In this document: positions 27,401 to 35,683 of the stretch, in pieces
Layout: the number at the start of each line of letters is the position of its first letter
Numbering within the stretch: position 1 is the stretch's first letter
Source: Arcobacter sp.
GTDB lineage: Bacteria; Campylobacterota; Campylobacteria; Campylobacterales; Sulfurimonadaceae
Length of the DNA stretch: 64,000 nt
Reading direction: 5' to 3'
Assembly: GCA_024637195.1 (NCBI GenBank)
Contig: JAGXFN010000011.1
Location: forward strand, 62,001-126,000
Position numbers and translations under genes: made by a program
Notes under the pieces: generated by a model
Database searches by the model: none
Told to the model about the DNA's origin: nothing
What the model saw: only the letters and a program-made list of their open reading frames with translations

Positions 27401-30350
27401 CCACAAACAGAGTGACCGGTTTCGACAGCACTAGAACAATCACTGTTGCAGAGGCAATAATCGGGGCTATCCACATCGAGCGGTAAGAGCCGACGAGGTC
27501 TGTGCAGCTTTGATGCTCCGGGTCGCTCGATAGCTTCCATTCGAGAAGCCGTTCGCGCATGACCAGCATCCGCCACGCCGTGCGTACAATTGCATCCAGA
27601 GTGAAGTATGCCTCATAGGGGAGGCACGCCAATTCAAAAGCCGCCTGAGCGAAGCGTTTGTCGGCAGAGTGTACTACGGCGGCAAGATGCTGACCCAGCA
27701 TAACATCGTTCGGTTTCCGGAACGTTTCCAGAAGAGAGGCAATCAGGGACGGAATCAAGATAATGAGGATTACAGACAAGGTCCAAAACGAGGCCGATGG
27801 CAAGAGTGTCCAGCCCAGCAGCAACAAGAATGTTAATGCCGCGGGCACGAGACTGCGCCGCAAATTGTCAAATATCTTCCATAGCGACAGTGCCGAGAGC
27901 GGATTCTTCTTGCGGCTGCGCCTAGGTCCGGGTACACGCGGCAGCAGCCACCCTGCAAGCTGCCAGTCCCCGCGAATCCAGCGGTGCCGGCGGCTCACAT
28001 CTGCGCTGTAGCGGGAGGGATACTCTTCGTACAACTCCGCATCGCTCAACAGCCCTGAACGCGCATAACACCCCTCAAGAAGGTCGTGGCTCAGAATCCT
28101 ATTCTCGGGTAAGCTTCCATTGAACGACCGCACGACCGCATCGATGTCGTATATCCCTTTGCCAATAAACGAGCCTTCGCCGAAGAGGTCCTGGTAAACG
28201 TCTGAGATGGTACGCGTATACGGATCGATGCCGGGCGTATCCCCGTACAATCGGGCATAGCGCGATCGGTTTGTTCCTGGCAGGCTCGCACTTACGCGAG
28301 GCTGAAGGATGCCGTACCCCCCGCTTACACGCTGCTTGCCTTCATCGAAACGCGCGCGATTCAACGGGTGAGCCATAGCACCGGCAAACTGCCGAGCGGA
28401 GTCGCGCGGGAGCTGCGTATCCGTGTCAAGAGTGATCACATATTTCACGCTCGACAGGAGTGCAGTCTCGCCGACAACGAGCGAGAAGCAGTCGCTTGAG
28501 CCGCCGCGCAGAAACGAATTCAACTCTACAAGCTTCCCGCGTTTACGCTCGTAGCCCATCCAAATCTGCTCCACGGGATTCCAGCGGCGCGGGCGATGGA
28601 ACAAAAAGAAAGTGCCTTTGTTTTCACCGCTGTACTTTTCATTCAGCTCGTCGATTCTTTCATGTGCCAGCCGCAGTAGCGGCTCATCATCCGGCAGCGT
28701 TTCCTTGTGTGCATCCCGAAAATCGGTCAAGAGGCCGAAATGCAGATTTGTATTCCGATTTGCCAGGAAACGGACTTCAAGCGTCCTAAGCAGATCCTCG
28801 ATATCTTGAACGCTTGTCAGCATGGTCGGCACTACGACCAGAGTGCGCGATTCCGGGGGAATACCTTCGGAGAAGTCCATTCTCGGCAGCCGATTCGGCG
28901 ACACCCATAACGTCGTCAGAGAGTTTATCAGTGCTACCGCCAGCTGACTGGTGGCCAGCAGCAAAAGGATACCGATCAGTATAAGCGCCCAATCGGGGAC
29001 CCCGTTGGCATGCGCCTTCGCCAATAGGCTTCCGGTAAGGAGCACCGTGATCAACGTGATCGCACCCGTATAGAGAAGCAATGGGAACTGGCTCCACCTT
29101 CTCGTGAGACTCCCCAAGAGGGAAAGGCGCACCTCTGCCATTCGTTCAAGCTGTGGCAATCCCTTGTCGATTAGGTAGAATCCCACATGCGCCGTTCGAT
29201 CATCGACGCCTTGTCCCGCCGCGCCGTCTTGCGCAAGATGAATCACTCTCTTCGCCACCTCACCTTCGGATAGGCGGCTCTCCTTCGCAATCTTCTCTAT
29301 GACATGACGGTAGCGATCACGGCTGGCAAAATCCATCTTGCCGTAGGCGCCGTTTGGATCCGAACGCAGTGTCTGCTCGACAACGCTCATCGCCTCGACA
29401 AACTTGCTCCAGTCCATCGCTCCCAGAAACCGGAGACTTTCGATGCTGTTGCCGAGGGAGACCTGGTCGGCAGCCTGTTCTCGGTTTCCCGACTCCACCA
29501 GCTGCTCAATCGTCAGGCTCGATTCAGCGAGTCGCTGCTCTGTCCAGCTCAGCGGCAATGCCAAAGCGGGGCTTCGTCCTTGCAGCTGGCGCACAAATTC
29601 CGAAATAAACGGAGGCGTCATCGGGGGGTTCGACCGCGCCATGTCTGCGATCACCAGAATCAGACTCTTCGGATCCTTCTCGGCGATTTCCGTCATCTTC
29701 TCCGCCCAGGAAAGAGCCAGGTCTCGGTCATTCCTGCCTGCGGAAATGCGGACTGCAATGCGACGGATATTTTCTATCAGTGCCAGACGCAACATAATGG
29801 GGATAGCCCACAATTCGCCCAACTTGAGAGCGGTAACCGTTTGGTAGGCCGCCACAAAATGGCTAAGACCATCCTGGTCTATCCGCCCATCGCCGCACAA
29901 GATCCCCTCCAATGCGATGTCATACACGCGCGGAAGACCAACCGATGTGCCGTTCAACAAGCGGGGCAACTCCCGGCTGTAACTCTTTGGAAAATGACTC
30001 TTTGCTGTGCGGATCTCTTCTTCAATCAGATAGAAGTTATCGAGCAGCCATTCACTCGCTGGCGTAATCCGGTGGTTCGCCGCTACCGCCGCCGTCAGCT
30101 GATTGTAGACTCTGATCAGGGCATGTTCGTTCACCTCCAGACGTGTCAGAAGCTGCTCTCGAGGGCGTTCCAAAGTCAACTTATGCGAGGCCGCCATATG
30201 CTTGCCATGCTGCTCCAACTGATCGGAACTGAACAACTCGGATCGCAGCAGCGGCTCTTCGCCAAGGCCTTTTAGTGATGCGCCGCTTTTGCGGAAACGC
30301 GTCATCAACCGGTCCAAACTCTTGAAGATAATCGTCTTGCTTGTTTTCAA
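21465..30350 (-). CDS. Cyclic beta-1,2-glucan synthase (NdvB/Cgs type)
   Basis: About 2960 residues (2987 from the first TTG at 30428), an inner-membrane multidomain enzyme. Seen in order, numbered from the TTG at 30428: a soluble N-terminal domain to about 430; membrane helices about 445-515; a GT84-type glycosyltransferase with DTDTQLPRD near 668 and RHRWIRGDWQ near 814; more membrane helices about 850-905 and 990-1020; a glycoamylase-like middle domain (about 1400-1640), the part linked to cyclisation; two GH94 N-terminal-like beta-sandwich domains from about 1710 and 2225; and a GH94 phosphorylase-like domain with SGDWNDGMD near 2669. In rhizobia and Brucella such proteins make periplasmic cyclic glucans for osmoadaptation. 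The start is uncertain: TTG at 30350 has an AGAGAGG ribosome site, and the first ATG is at 30305. It is visibly richer in G+C than its neighbours and stands alone. Confidence 0.9.
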   Translation of the reverse strand: MKTSKTIIFKSLDRLMTRFRKSGASLKGLGEEPLLRSELFSSDQLEQHGKHMAASHKLTLERPREQLLTRLEVNEHALIRVYNQLTAAVAANHRITPASEWLLDNFYLIEEEIRTAKSHFPKSYSRELPRLLNGTSVGLPRVYDIALEGILCGDGRIDQDGLSHFVAAYQTVTALKLGELWAIPIMLRLALIENIRRIAVRISAGRNDRDLALSWAEKMTEIAEKDPKSLILVIADMARSNPPMTPPFISEFVRQLQGRSPALALPLSWTEQRLAESSLTIEQLVESGNREQAADQVSLGNSIESLRFLGAMDWSKFVEAMSVVEQTLRSDPNGAYGKMDFASRDRYRHVIEKIAKESRLSEGEVAKRVIHLAQDGAAGQGVDDRTAHVGFYLIDKGLPQLERMAEVRLSLLGSLTRRWSQFPLLLYTGAITLITVLLTGSLLAKAHANGVPDWALILIGILLLLATSQLAVALINSLTTLWVSPNRLPRMDFSEGIPPESRTLVVVPTMLTSVQDIEDLLRTLEVRFLANRNTNLHFGLLTDFRDAHKETLPDDEPLLRLAHERIDELNEKYSGENKGTFFLFHRPRRWNPVEQIWMGYERKRGKLVELNSFLRGGSSDCFSLVVGETALLSSVKYVITLDTDTQLPRDSARQFAGAMAHPLNRARFDEGKQRVSGGYGILQPRVSASLPGTNRSRYARLYGDTPGIDPYTRTISDVYQDLFGEGSFIGKGIYDIDAVVRSFNGSLPENRILSHDLLEGCYARSGLLSDAELYEEYPSRYSADVSRRHRWIRGDWQLAGWLLPRVPGPRRSRKKNPLSALSLWKIFDNLRRSLVPAALTFLLLLGWTLLPSASFWTLSVILIILIPSLIASLLETFRKPNDVMLGQHLAAVVHSADKRFAQAAFELACLPYEAYFTLDAIVRTAWRMLVMRERLLEWKLSSDPEHQSCTDLVGSYRSMWIAPIIASATVIVLVLSKPVTLFVAGPILLLWFASPAIAWWISQPLTRREARLSIDQTLFLRKLSRKTWAFFETFVGPKDNWLPPDNYQEYRVAAVAHRTSPTNMGLALLANLSAYDFGYIPAGSLIERTANTLNTMETLERHKGHFYNWYDTQSLKPLIPHYVSSVDSGNLAAHLLTLGQGLLALPDEKILETRCFDGLNDTLMILLDAVKDPTPSPLVQLQADLQSACDSRPTTLAGARLCLERLAARAAEFADSLNTLSGTFSQKDSGRVSAEKRGGAEIGVYVETFEGSEHNPALDHASAVISETASESDASWWARALARQCRAVLDELTFLVPWLWLPAAPDGLSDFHGLSEIPTLRELARPEMALLPAIEQRLDTATPEECKWLNALRQHIKQAGRRANERITVIERLAFVSSELSHMEYGFLYDKTRRLLAIGYNVDELRRDESYYDLLASEARLCNFVAIAQGQLPQESWFSLGRLLTSVGGEPILLSWSGSMFEYLMPLLVMPTYENTLLDETYKAAVKRQLDYGRQRGLPWGMSESGYNTVDVHFNYQYRAFGVPGLGLKRGLSADLVIAPYASALALMVMPEAACLNLQRLTAEGFEGKFGFYEAIDYTPSRQRRGEERVLIRSYMAHHQGMSLLSLAYLLLGRPMQKRFESNLQFQATLRLLQERIPKATAFYAHTAEFSDIRAISGAPEMSVRIFNIPDTPIPEVQLLSNGRYHVMVTNAGGGYSHWKELAVTRWREDSTRDSWGTFGYIRDVQSGEFWSTTYQPTLKQPKRYKAIFSEGRAEFRRRDNDFDTYTEIVVSPEDDIELRRVHITNLSQTRRTIDVTSYAEVVIASPAADAMHPAFSNLFVQTEIIDQRQTILCTRRPRSLEEKPPWMLHLMTVYGAEIEEISYETDRMQFIGRGNTVADPHVMTGSLQKTMTASSALSGGEGSVLDPIVAIRYRITLDPEQTATIDMISGIADTRDAALKLAEKYHDQHLADRVFDLAWTHSQVVLDQLNATEADAQLFGKLASSVIYANASLRADASVLIKNRRGQSGLWGYAISGDLPIVLLQIGDLAHIDLVRQLIKAHAYWRIKGLAVDLVIWNEDRAGYRQLLQEQIIGLIVAGVEAHVMDQPGGIFVRPAEQISNEDRILFQSVARAIITDGRGTLEEQIKDRTLMEVQVPRFQPTRSRRAESPAATELPRRDLILFNGLGGFTPDGHEYVITTEQGQVTPAPWVNVLANPHFGSVISENGHAYTWSENAHEFRLTPWNNDPVSDSSGEAFYLRDEESGHFWSPTPLPSCGTGPYVSRHGFGYSIFEHTEGGIHSELLVYVALDASVKFSVLKVRNGSGRSRRLSATGYVEWVLGDLRPKSTMHVITEIDPNSGTLFARNSYSTEFSDRVAFFDVDDARRTLSGDRTEFIGRNGTLKNPAAMTRSRLSGKVGAAFDPCGAIQVSLELAEGEEREIRFILGAGKDTNDARNLARRFRGSAAAHNALEKVRKYWSHTLGAVQVETPDSSLNVLANGWLLYQTIACRLWARSGYYQSGGAFGFRDQLQDVMALIHTEPKLMREHLLLCASRQFLEGDVQHWWHPPLGRGVRTHCSDDYLWLPLATCRYVLSTGDTGVLDESIHFLEGRSVSPGTDSYYDLPERSTEAGTLYEHCVRAILHGLNFGEHGLPLIGSGDWNDGMDLVGIEGKGESVWLGFFLCDVLNKFTELARLRGDFEFAERCQSEMAQLRGQIEQHAWDGKWYRRAYFDDGTPLGSANNLECQIDSISQSWSVLSGAGDTKRSHMAMEEVYERLVRRDDALIQLLDPPFDKSQLNPGYIKGYVPGIRENGGQYTHSAVWTAMAFAELGDSRRAWELLAMINPVNHGKTPDGVASYKVEPYVLSGDVYAVSPHTGRGGWSWYTGSAGWMYRFIVESLLGLRLEADKLHFEPCLNADWPEYKIHYRYRETVYHITVTQIGAGNGKTRVTVDGVEQHDKIIPLQDDHKEHIVEVRMHAVT

Positions 30351-30764
30351 TTCAAAACCTCTCTTTGCAGCTAAATCTAAATAAATCGCATCTACAGGAT
30401 GACTGAAACTGTCGTGACTACTTCGCAAGGAGCGAATATCTCCGGCAGAGCGGCCAAAATCTCTTTAAAAAGACCTAGACGTACAGTCTGTAAGGATTGG
30501 CGCAATAACCATTATATCACGTTATAAACAATTATAAAATATTAAATTGGAATTTGATTTTTTGTGGACTTCTGCATGTGGTTTAGCTATATCCACAAAT
30601 AGGCTTCTTGCCGCCTCAGCAAGGCGGAGTCAGTTTAAACGCAGACACTAGCGGCACGGAGTTATTCAGCTATAGCAAAAAAGGCTTTGACTGCCCAAAC
30701 CCCCTTTATAAAAAGTGAAGATTACATCACTTGAGATACTAATAATAGACATAGCATCACTAAT
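30351..30764 (-). other. Spacer upstream of the giant gene, with promoter
   Basis: About 400 bases without a confident gene. On the minus strand an extended -10 element (TGATATAAT, hexamer at 30511-30516) would start transcription near 30504 toward the giant gene, giving a long leader. A CCGCC/GGCGG hairpin lies at about 30611-30627 and could end transcription from the membrane-protein gene, although no T-run follows. The rest is AT-rich. Confidence 0.4.
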
Positions 30765-31631
30765 TTAACCATTCAAATTTTCTTCCTTCGCTTGTTTCAT
30801 TTGAACAAAACGCCCAAAAACAAAAAGCAGCAGCGCAATAGCTATAATTAATACAGCCGCATAAGGAAGATCATGATAGTCATTAATAGAGATCTTGAAG
30901 ACGATTAGCAAGGCTTCGATCAATAAGGCGATCATAATAGAAGCCATAAAGGTAATCAGACTCTTTGGGTTAAACCCGTCGGATATGTTCTGGGTTCTCG
31001 GCAGGACTTCCTGCTCATAGATCGTTTTTCCAAGATCGAAGACGGCCAGGCCAAGGGTCAGTGCGATCACTGGCTTGAAAAAGACCTCGAGATCCATTTT
31101 AACTTCTGAAAACAGGTAGACGACAAAAGAGACCAGACCATAGATCGCGACAAAAAATCCGAAAAGAAGCAGTCCTCCGCCGATGAGAAAATAAGCAAAT
31201 CGGCTAAGTTTACGAAATCTTGTATTTGCTTCGATCATATGAAAACGCTCAAGCAGCGAGCGAAGGCTAAAATCGAGGAAAAGATATCCATCGTTATGCT
31301 TATAGATCACCGTGATACAGAGATTTCCCGTTGCGCTGGAAATGTAGGGATCGCTGATAAAATAACGTCTGCTCAGTTCTTTCTCTTCGATCAAATAGTC
31401 GCGTTTTCTTCCGATATGTTCTATCTCTTCAAAGTCTTCTCCGAGATTTGCAGAGATCTGGACCAGATCTTTATCGCATTCGTACATCAACTCGAGGCTA
31501 GGAAAGGTCTCATGCAGTTTTTTGTAGGTTGCCAAAGAGGTCTCTTCAAAATTAAGCCGTGTCAGTGTCGAAAGAATAAACTTCTCTATCAGGGGCCTGT
31601 TCTGTTCATAAAGCTTCACCAACTGCTGCAT
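30765..31631 (-). CDS. Membrane protein with PDC/Cache-like sensor domain
   Basis: 288 residues from the ATG at 31631, chosen because AAAGGAG lies at ideal spacing; an upstream ATG at 31661 sits on top of a TATAAT (31668-31673) and would be nearly leaderless. The N-terminal 130 residues look like a small PDC/Cache ligand-binding fold (a YFISDPYISSATG loop, then CITVIYK). They are followed by four hydrophobic segments (roughly 150-175, 185-205, 225-245, 255-275) and a short tail. No kinase, methyl-accepting or cyclase output domain is present, so how it signals is unknown. It lies 142 bases downstream of the M14 gene. Confidence 0.65.
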   Translation of the reverse strand: MQQLVKLYEQNRPLIEKFILSTLTRLNFEETSLATYKKLHETFPSLELMYECDKDLVQISANLGEDFEEIEHIGRKRDYLIEEKELSRRYFISDPYISSATGNLCITVIYKHNDGYLFLDFSLRSLLERFHMIEANTRFRKLSRFAYFLIGGGLLLFGFFVAIYGLVSFVVYLFSEVKMDLEVFFKPVIALTLGLAVFDLGKTIYEQEVLPRTQNISDGFNPKSLITFMASIMIALLIEALLIVFKISINDYHDLPYAAVLIIAIALLLFVFGRFVQMKQAKEENLNG

Positions 31632-31773
31632 CACTTCTCCTTTGCTCTTGTCTAAAAACATGAGACTATTATAGACAAGACTGCAAAAAAAAAGCACTGA
31701 ACTGTGTATAAATTTTAAGCTTTACCAGTTATACAAGACAGACTCCTAGCATAGTTCATTATATTGTAAAGTC

Positions 31774-34362
31774 CTAATCAACACGATAAAAGACTGAAGT
31801 CGGCTTAGAAAAATTCGGTACATCATCATAGGTAAATACCGCATAATACTTGCTCTCATCGAGAGCACCAAAGTTGTCATAGGTATAGGTATCATTTCCT
31901 CCGAACAACTTGTGCCCGTCATAAGGCGAGCAGGGAATATGAAATGAATTTTTTACTACGATCACACCTTTAAACGCATCATCTGTCGGGTTTTTCCATG
32001 TCAGTTTGACCATCTCGTTCTCTTTGACAAAGGTAAGGTCGCTAACCGGAGCCACACCCTCACGACGCTTTTTGATGTACTCTATCTTCAAACGCGGCAG
32101 GTTCTGGTTTTTTGCATCACTCCAATCCAGCCACTGTGAGGTCGAAAAATTCTTTTCGCTTGTCGGAAGTATTACAAAAAGCAGTTTTCGGTTCTCACGC
32201 ATCGCCGAGACCAGCTCCATAATACTGTAGGTATCAAAAACAAAACGCTGGGTCTTCTCTTTTTGAATCTCTTCGACACTGACATCGTAACCTATTCGTT
32301 CGATACTCTCTCTGTTATTGATGTTTTCAATATTTTTGTCTTTTCCTGTATAGTTCACCATCTCTACGTGAAAGCGCAAGTTTTGAGTAGCGCTTATTTT
32401 TGCGGCATCCATCTCCAAACAGATGCTGGAGATGACTGTATTTTCAACATCAGGAAGATTGTCAAGATTAAATTCGATGCAGCCGTACTGCTTGGCGCCC
32501 TTTTTGTCAAAGCCAACCTGAAGAAGTCCTTCTTGGACACTGCTCTTTGAGATCGTTGTTAGCGCTGAACATGTCAATTCTATCTTAGCCCCTGGAAGCG
32601 TGTAGATAATCTCCAATTTCGGTCTAAACTCCAAACCGCTGCTGTATTTGTTAAAACCGATATCCCACTGCATCAATTGCGAAGAGCGGTCAAGCGGAAG
32701 TTCTGTCGGACCGTCCATACGAAACACCACTTGCCGACGTTTTAACGCTTGCTGAAGCAGAAGACGTTCGTTCTTCGCAAACTCCCATATTCTCCAGATC
32801 CCTTGAGAAAGCTGCTGCGACTTTGTCGGTCGGTCTATGTAGGATAACATAGGTACATTTTTGACGTCGTCAAACGAGGAGAGACTTTCACACGCGCTTT
32901 CATCCATAATACCGATTCGCCACTCTCCATATTTCTCGACTTGGACGTTGACTCTGTTGCTTGGATATAAAGAGATACGGGCCTCAGTGATAATCGCATT
33001 TTCAGGAACAGTCTCCAAAGAAAAGCCGATAACACCGTAACATTCGCCCCGTGATTGGGAGACGCCAACAAAAAGTGAGTTCAGGCCGAAGTGCTCAGCG
33101 TTCTTCGTAGTCTTCTCTCCGACATAGCCGATCTTCTCTTTGGTCGGGAAAAGTATTTTTGAAAAACTGTCAATATCACTTAAGGTTCTTACCGTTATCT
33201 TAGGCGCGAAAGCAGACTTGATACGGCGTTTTTTGCACACTGCACGTATGAAGTAAGTATAGTTGATTGATGAACGCAGATTATTGTCAGTAAACTGTTT
33301 TGCCTTGGTCAAGCCGACACGATTTGAGGGCTGACAGAAACTGATCTCTTTTGTGCTTCGGTATATCTCAAAATAAACATCTTCATCCTCAGGATAGTTC
33401 CAATGAAGCTCAACTTTGTTGCTAGATATCTTTGTTGCAAAAAAATCTTGAATACGCGGCAATCTTACTGTTTTGTCATAATTTTGCACTTCCATCAGAG
33501 CATAAACAAGTGCCGGAATCTGCTCGTTGATATGCTCACTCATATGTTCCATATAATCCGAGATATTGCGTGTTCCCACCTCAACCGTCAAGGCAAGGGC
33601 CCCCATTGAATAGTAAAACTCCCGTCCACTTCCGCTAATAAGCTGCACGGGAGGCTTGCCCATATGTACTCCGTACTCTCGCCCAGAAACCTTTCGTATC
33701 TCTTCTGCCATATTGGCCGACAAAACATTTAGATCGGTAGCGTTGAGTGCATCTTCATGTTTAAAATTATGTGCAGGGAAAAAAACATTTCCCTGAGAGT
33801 GATAATCAAGTGCTATCGTGATGTTAGAATGGTCTTCTACAAAGTTTTTAAGCGCAAGCGTCTCAGGTTCTGAAAAAGGCTGCGGTCCCGAGTAGACGTT
33901 TGATGAAGTACTCTTGCTGGGGGCATACCCAACGGAAAAGTTGCGGTTAAGATCGACACCAAAACTCCCATCTGCATTTTGGCGACGGTTTTTTCGCCAA
34001 AAGGAGAAGTGTGAGCGTGAAAATTCAAACCCGTCCGGGTTGGCACAAGGAACCATATAAAGCGTTGCCCGCTCAAGAGCCTCGTTCAGTACAGGGTCAT
34101 ATTCTATTTGATCCAAGATGTGTTCGGCGAAACTGACGGAGAGCTCTATCCCGATCCATTCGCGTGCATGGATTGTCCCGGTATAAAACAGGGCGGGCTT
34201 GGCATCTGCCTGATCCATATCCTTAGATATAGTGACAACGATGATATCACGCTCTTCCCATGTCTGCCCAATAACCTCGACGCGCAGAAGATGCGGATAT
34301 TTGTCTTGAGCCTGATAGAAAAAGTCTATGCTCTCTTGATAGGATTTATACTGTACTCTCAT
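31774..34362 (-). CDS. M14 zinc carboxypeptidase with FnIII and DNRLRE-like domains
   Basis: 862 residues. The M14 peptidase domain (about 1-300) has the zinc ligands in HAREW and the later DYHSQGN, the substrate site DLNRNF, and the catalytic Glu in LTVEVGTR. Next come a fibronectin III-like domain (about 310-400), two DNRLRE-like beta-sandwich domains (about 420-590 and 590-775) and a final FnIII-like domain. No signal peptide or membrane segment is visible, which is unusual for a protein with domains normally found outside the cell. The start overlaps the upstream ATP-grasp gene by 17 bases. It presumably trims or recycles a peptide made by the two ligases; that is inference. Confidence 0.85.
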   Translation of the reverse strand: MRVQYKSYQESIDFFYQAQDKYPHLLRVEVIGQTWEERDIIVVTISKDMDQADAKPALFYTGTIHAREWIGIELSVSFAEHILDQIEYDPVLNEALERATLYMVPCANPDGFEFSRSHFSFWRKNRRQNADGSFGVDLNRNFSVGYAPSKSTSSNVYSGPQPFSEPETLALKNFVEDHSNITIALDYHSQGNVFFPAHNFKHEDALNATDLNVLSANMAEEIRKVSGREYGVHMGKPPVQLISGSGREFYYSMGALALTVEVGTRNISDYMEHMSEHINEQIPALVYALMEVQNYDKTVRLPRIQDFFATKISSNKVELHWNYPEDEDVYFEIYRSTKEISFCQPSNRVGLTKAKQFTDNNLRSSINYTYFIRAVCKKRRIKSAFAPKITVRTLSDIDSFSKILFPTKEKIGYVGEKTTKNAEHFGLNSLFVGVSQSRGECYGVIGFSLETVPENAIITEARISLYPSNRVNVQVEKYGEWRIGIMDESACESLSSFDDVKNVPMLSYIDRPTKSQQLSQGIWRIWEFAKNERLLLQQALKRRQVVFRMDGPTELPLDRSSQLMQWDIGFNKYSSGLEFRPKLEIIYTLPGAKIELTCSALTTISKSSVQEGLLQVGFDKKGAKQYGCIEFNLDNLPDVENTVISSICLEMDAAKISATQNLRFHVEMVNYTGKDKNIENINNRESIERIGYDVSVEEIQKEKTQRFVFDTYSIMELVSAMRENRKLLFVILPTSEKNFSTSQWLDWSDAKNQNLPRLKIEYIKKRREGVAPVSDLTFVKENEMVKLTWKNPTDDAFKGVIVVKNSFHIPCSPYDGHKLFGGNDTYTYDNFGALDESKYYAVFTYDDVPNFSKPTSVFYRVD

Positions 34363-35683
34363 TAAATGATTTACTCCATTTTTTCAGATGCTGGGCCGAG
34401 ATGAAATTATATTTTTCCAAATCTTTAAAGGTCTTGATTTCACCCTCATCTACAAGTGTTTTTATCTTAAGTGCTACTGCTTCATCCATGCCGTACAAAG
34501 AAAGCAGATCTGTTAATGTGGCCGAAACGAGCTCACACTTTTGACTGTCTATTGCGCTTGAAGGCTCCCCGACTTCAGAGGCATCTTTGATCTCTTGAGG
34601 CAGTTTATCCTCATCTGTGATTATCTCGACAGCAGCAGGAGCATCAGACGGGTGGCTCTGTGCAGCTTTTTCCATATCAAAGATTCCCGGATCACTCATG
34701 TACATCGCCCCGTCGGCCGATGGGGTATAATTGGCAAAGTGCAGATGTCTCAGTGTCCGTAAAATGGATGAATCCATCTTGCCCAGCTCTTCCCAAGAGA
34801 ACAGCGGTACATGTGGCATTCGAAAACGTCCTTCAGAAAGATCCCACATAACATACTGGCCGATCCAATCACGGATATAAGGAAAAGCGGCAAAAGCCGT
34901 TGCGCACTCTATAATGTAGGCCTTGTTCGTATTTTTATCTATTCCTATATCACAGGCCCAATACTCTGCTTTTGCCGCTTTTGAAGCCTGCACCGCAACT
35001 TCAAGTACTGCCATAGGAACATTCTCATAGCTCATATCACCGCCTTGAGAGGTATTGGTGATCCACTGACCTTTTCCCGAATAGCGCCAAAAAGCACAGA
35101 CAGGCTTATGTCCGATGAGCATAACTCGGATATCTCCTCTGTCTTTTAAAGGAATAGCGTCTTGCATATACATCGGGTTATATTTTTTCTCATCAAAAAG
35201 TGCGCGTGCTTCTTTATAGTTGTTCACCTTGTGCACAAAATATCCACCGTAATTTGATGGACCGTATGAACGTTTTACGATCTGGGGATAAAAACATTTT
35301 TTAAGATAGGCATCGCCTTTTGCAGCATCATAAAAGATCTTTGTTTTTGGAGTAGGCACCTTATACTTTTCGCAAAAAAGCGTTACATTTTCTTTAGATT
35401 TATTGGAAAACTGTGTCTCTATCGAAGGGATGAAACGCACGTTTGGCAGCTCTTTTGCGATCTCTTTGAAGGTCTCATAAGCCGTTGCCGGGATATTTCC
35501 GATCAGAACCTCTATCTTTTTGCGTTTAACCTCTTTGATAAAACGATTCTTGTCATTTTTCCAATGGTAGGTCACCTCTTCGATCTTATCCGGCCAGCCT
35601 TTGAAGTTGCTGTAATCAAAAAAACGCAAAACATAATCTAAATATAGAAAACCTAATTTAGGCAGTTTTTTATGTGTGCTCAT
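34346..35683 (-). CDS. RimK-like ATP-grasp protein with C-terminal helical domain
   Basis: 445 residues. The ATP-grasp core (about 80-300) has the nucleotide lysine region PQIVKRSYGPSNYGGYF, the DIRVMLIG strand and the NTSQGG loop, all as in RimK/LysX ligases. The metal-binding strand reads IIECATA: the Glu is present, but the Asn of the usual ExN is Ala, so activity may be altered. An acidic linker (about 345-390) leads to a C-terminal helix-hairpin-helix-like module (LLSLYGMDEAVALKIKTLV). It overlaps the next ATP-grasp gene by four bases. Predicted to join an amino acid or peptide to a carboxylate using ATP. Confidence 0.8.
   Translation of the reverse strand: MSTHKKLPKLGFLYLDYVLRFFDYSNFKGWPDKIEEVTYHWKNDKNRFIKEVKRKKIEVLIGNIPATAYETFKEIAKELPNVRFIPSIETQFSNKSKENVTLFCEKYKVPTPKTKIFYDAAKGDAYLKKCFYPQIVKRSYGPSNYGGYFVHKVNNYKEARALFDEKKYNPMYMQDAIPLKDRGDIRVMLIGHKPVCAFWRYSGKGQWITNTSQGGDMSYENVPMAVLEVAVQASKAAKAEYWACDIGIDKNTNKAYIIECATAFAAFPYIRDWIGQYVMWDLSEGRFRMPHVPLFSWEELGKMDSSILRTLRHLHFANYTPSADGAMYMSDPGIFDMEKAAQSHPSDAPAAVEIITDEDKLPQEIKDASEVGEPSSAIDSQKCELVSATLTDLLSLYGMDEAVALKIKTLVDEGEIKTFKDLEKYNFISAQHLKKWSKSFNESTV

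Noticed and set aside
22912..30275. Many long plus-strand ORFs opposite the giant gene
   Set aside because: All lie within the GC-rich minus-strand gene, have no family-like motifs and are expected shadows of its codon bias.
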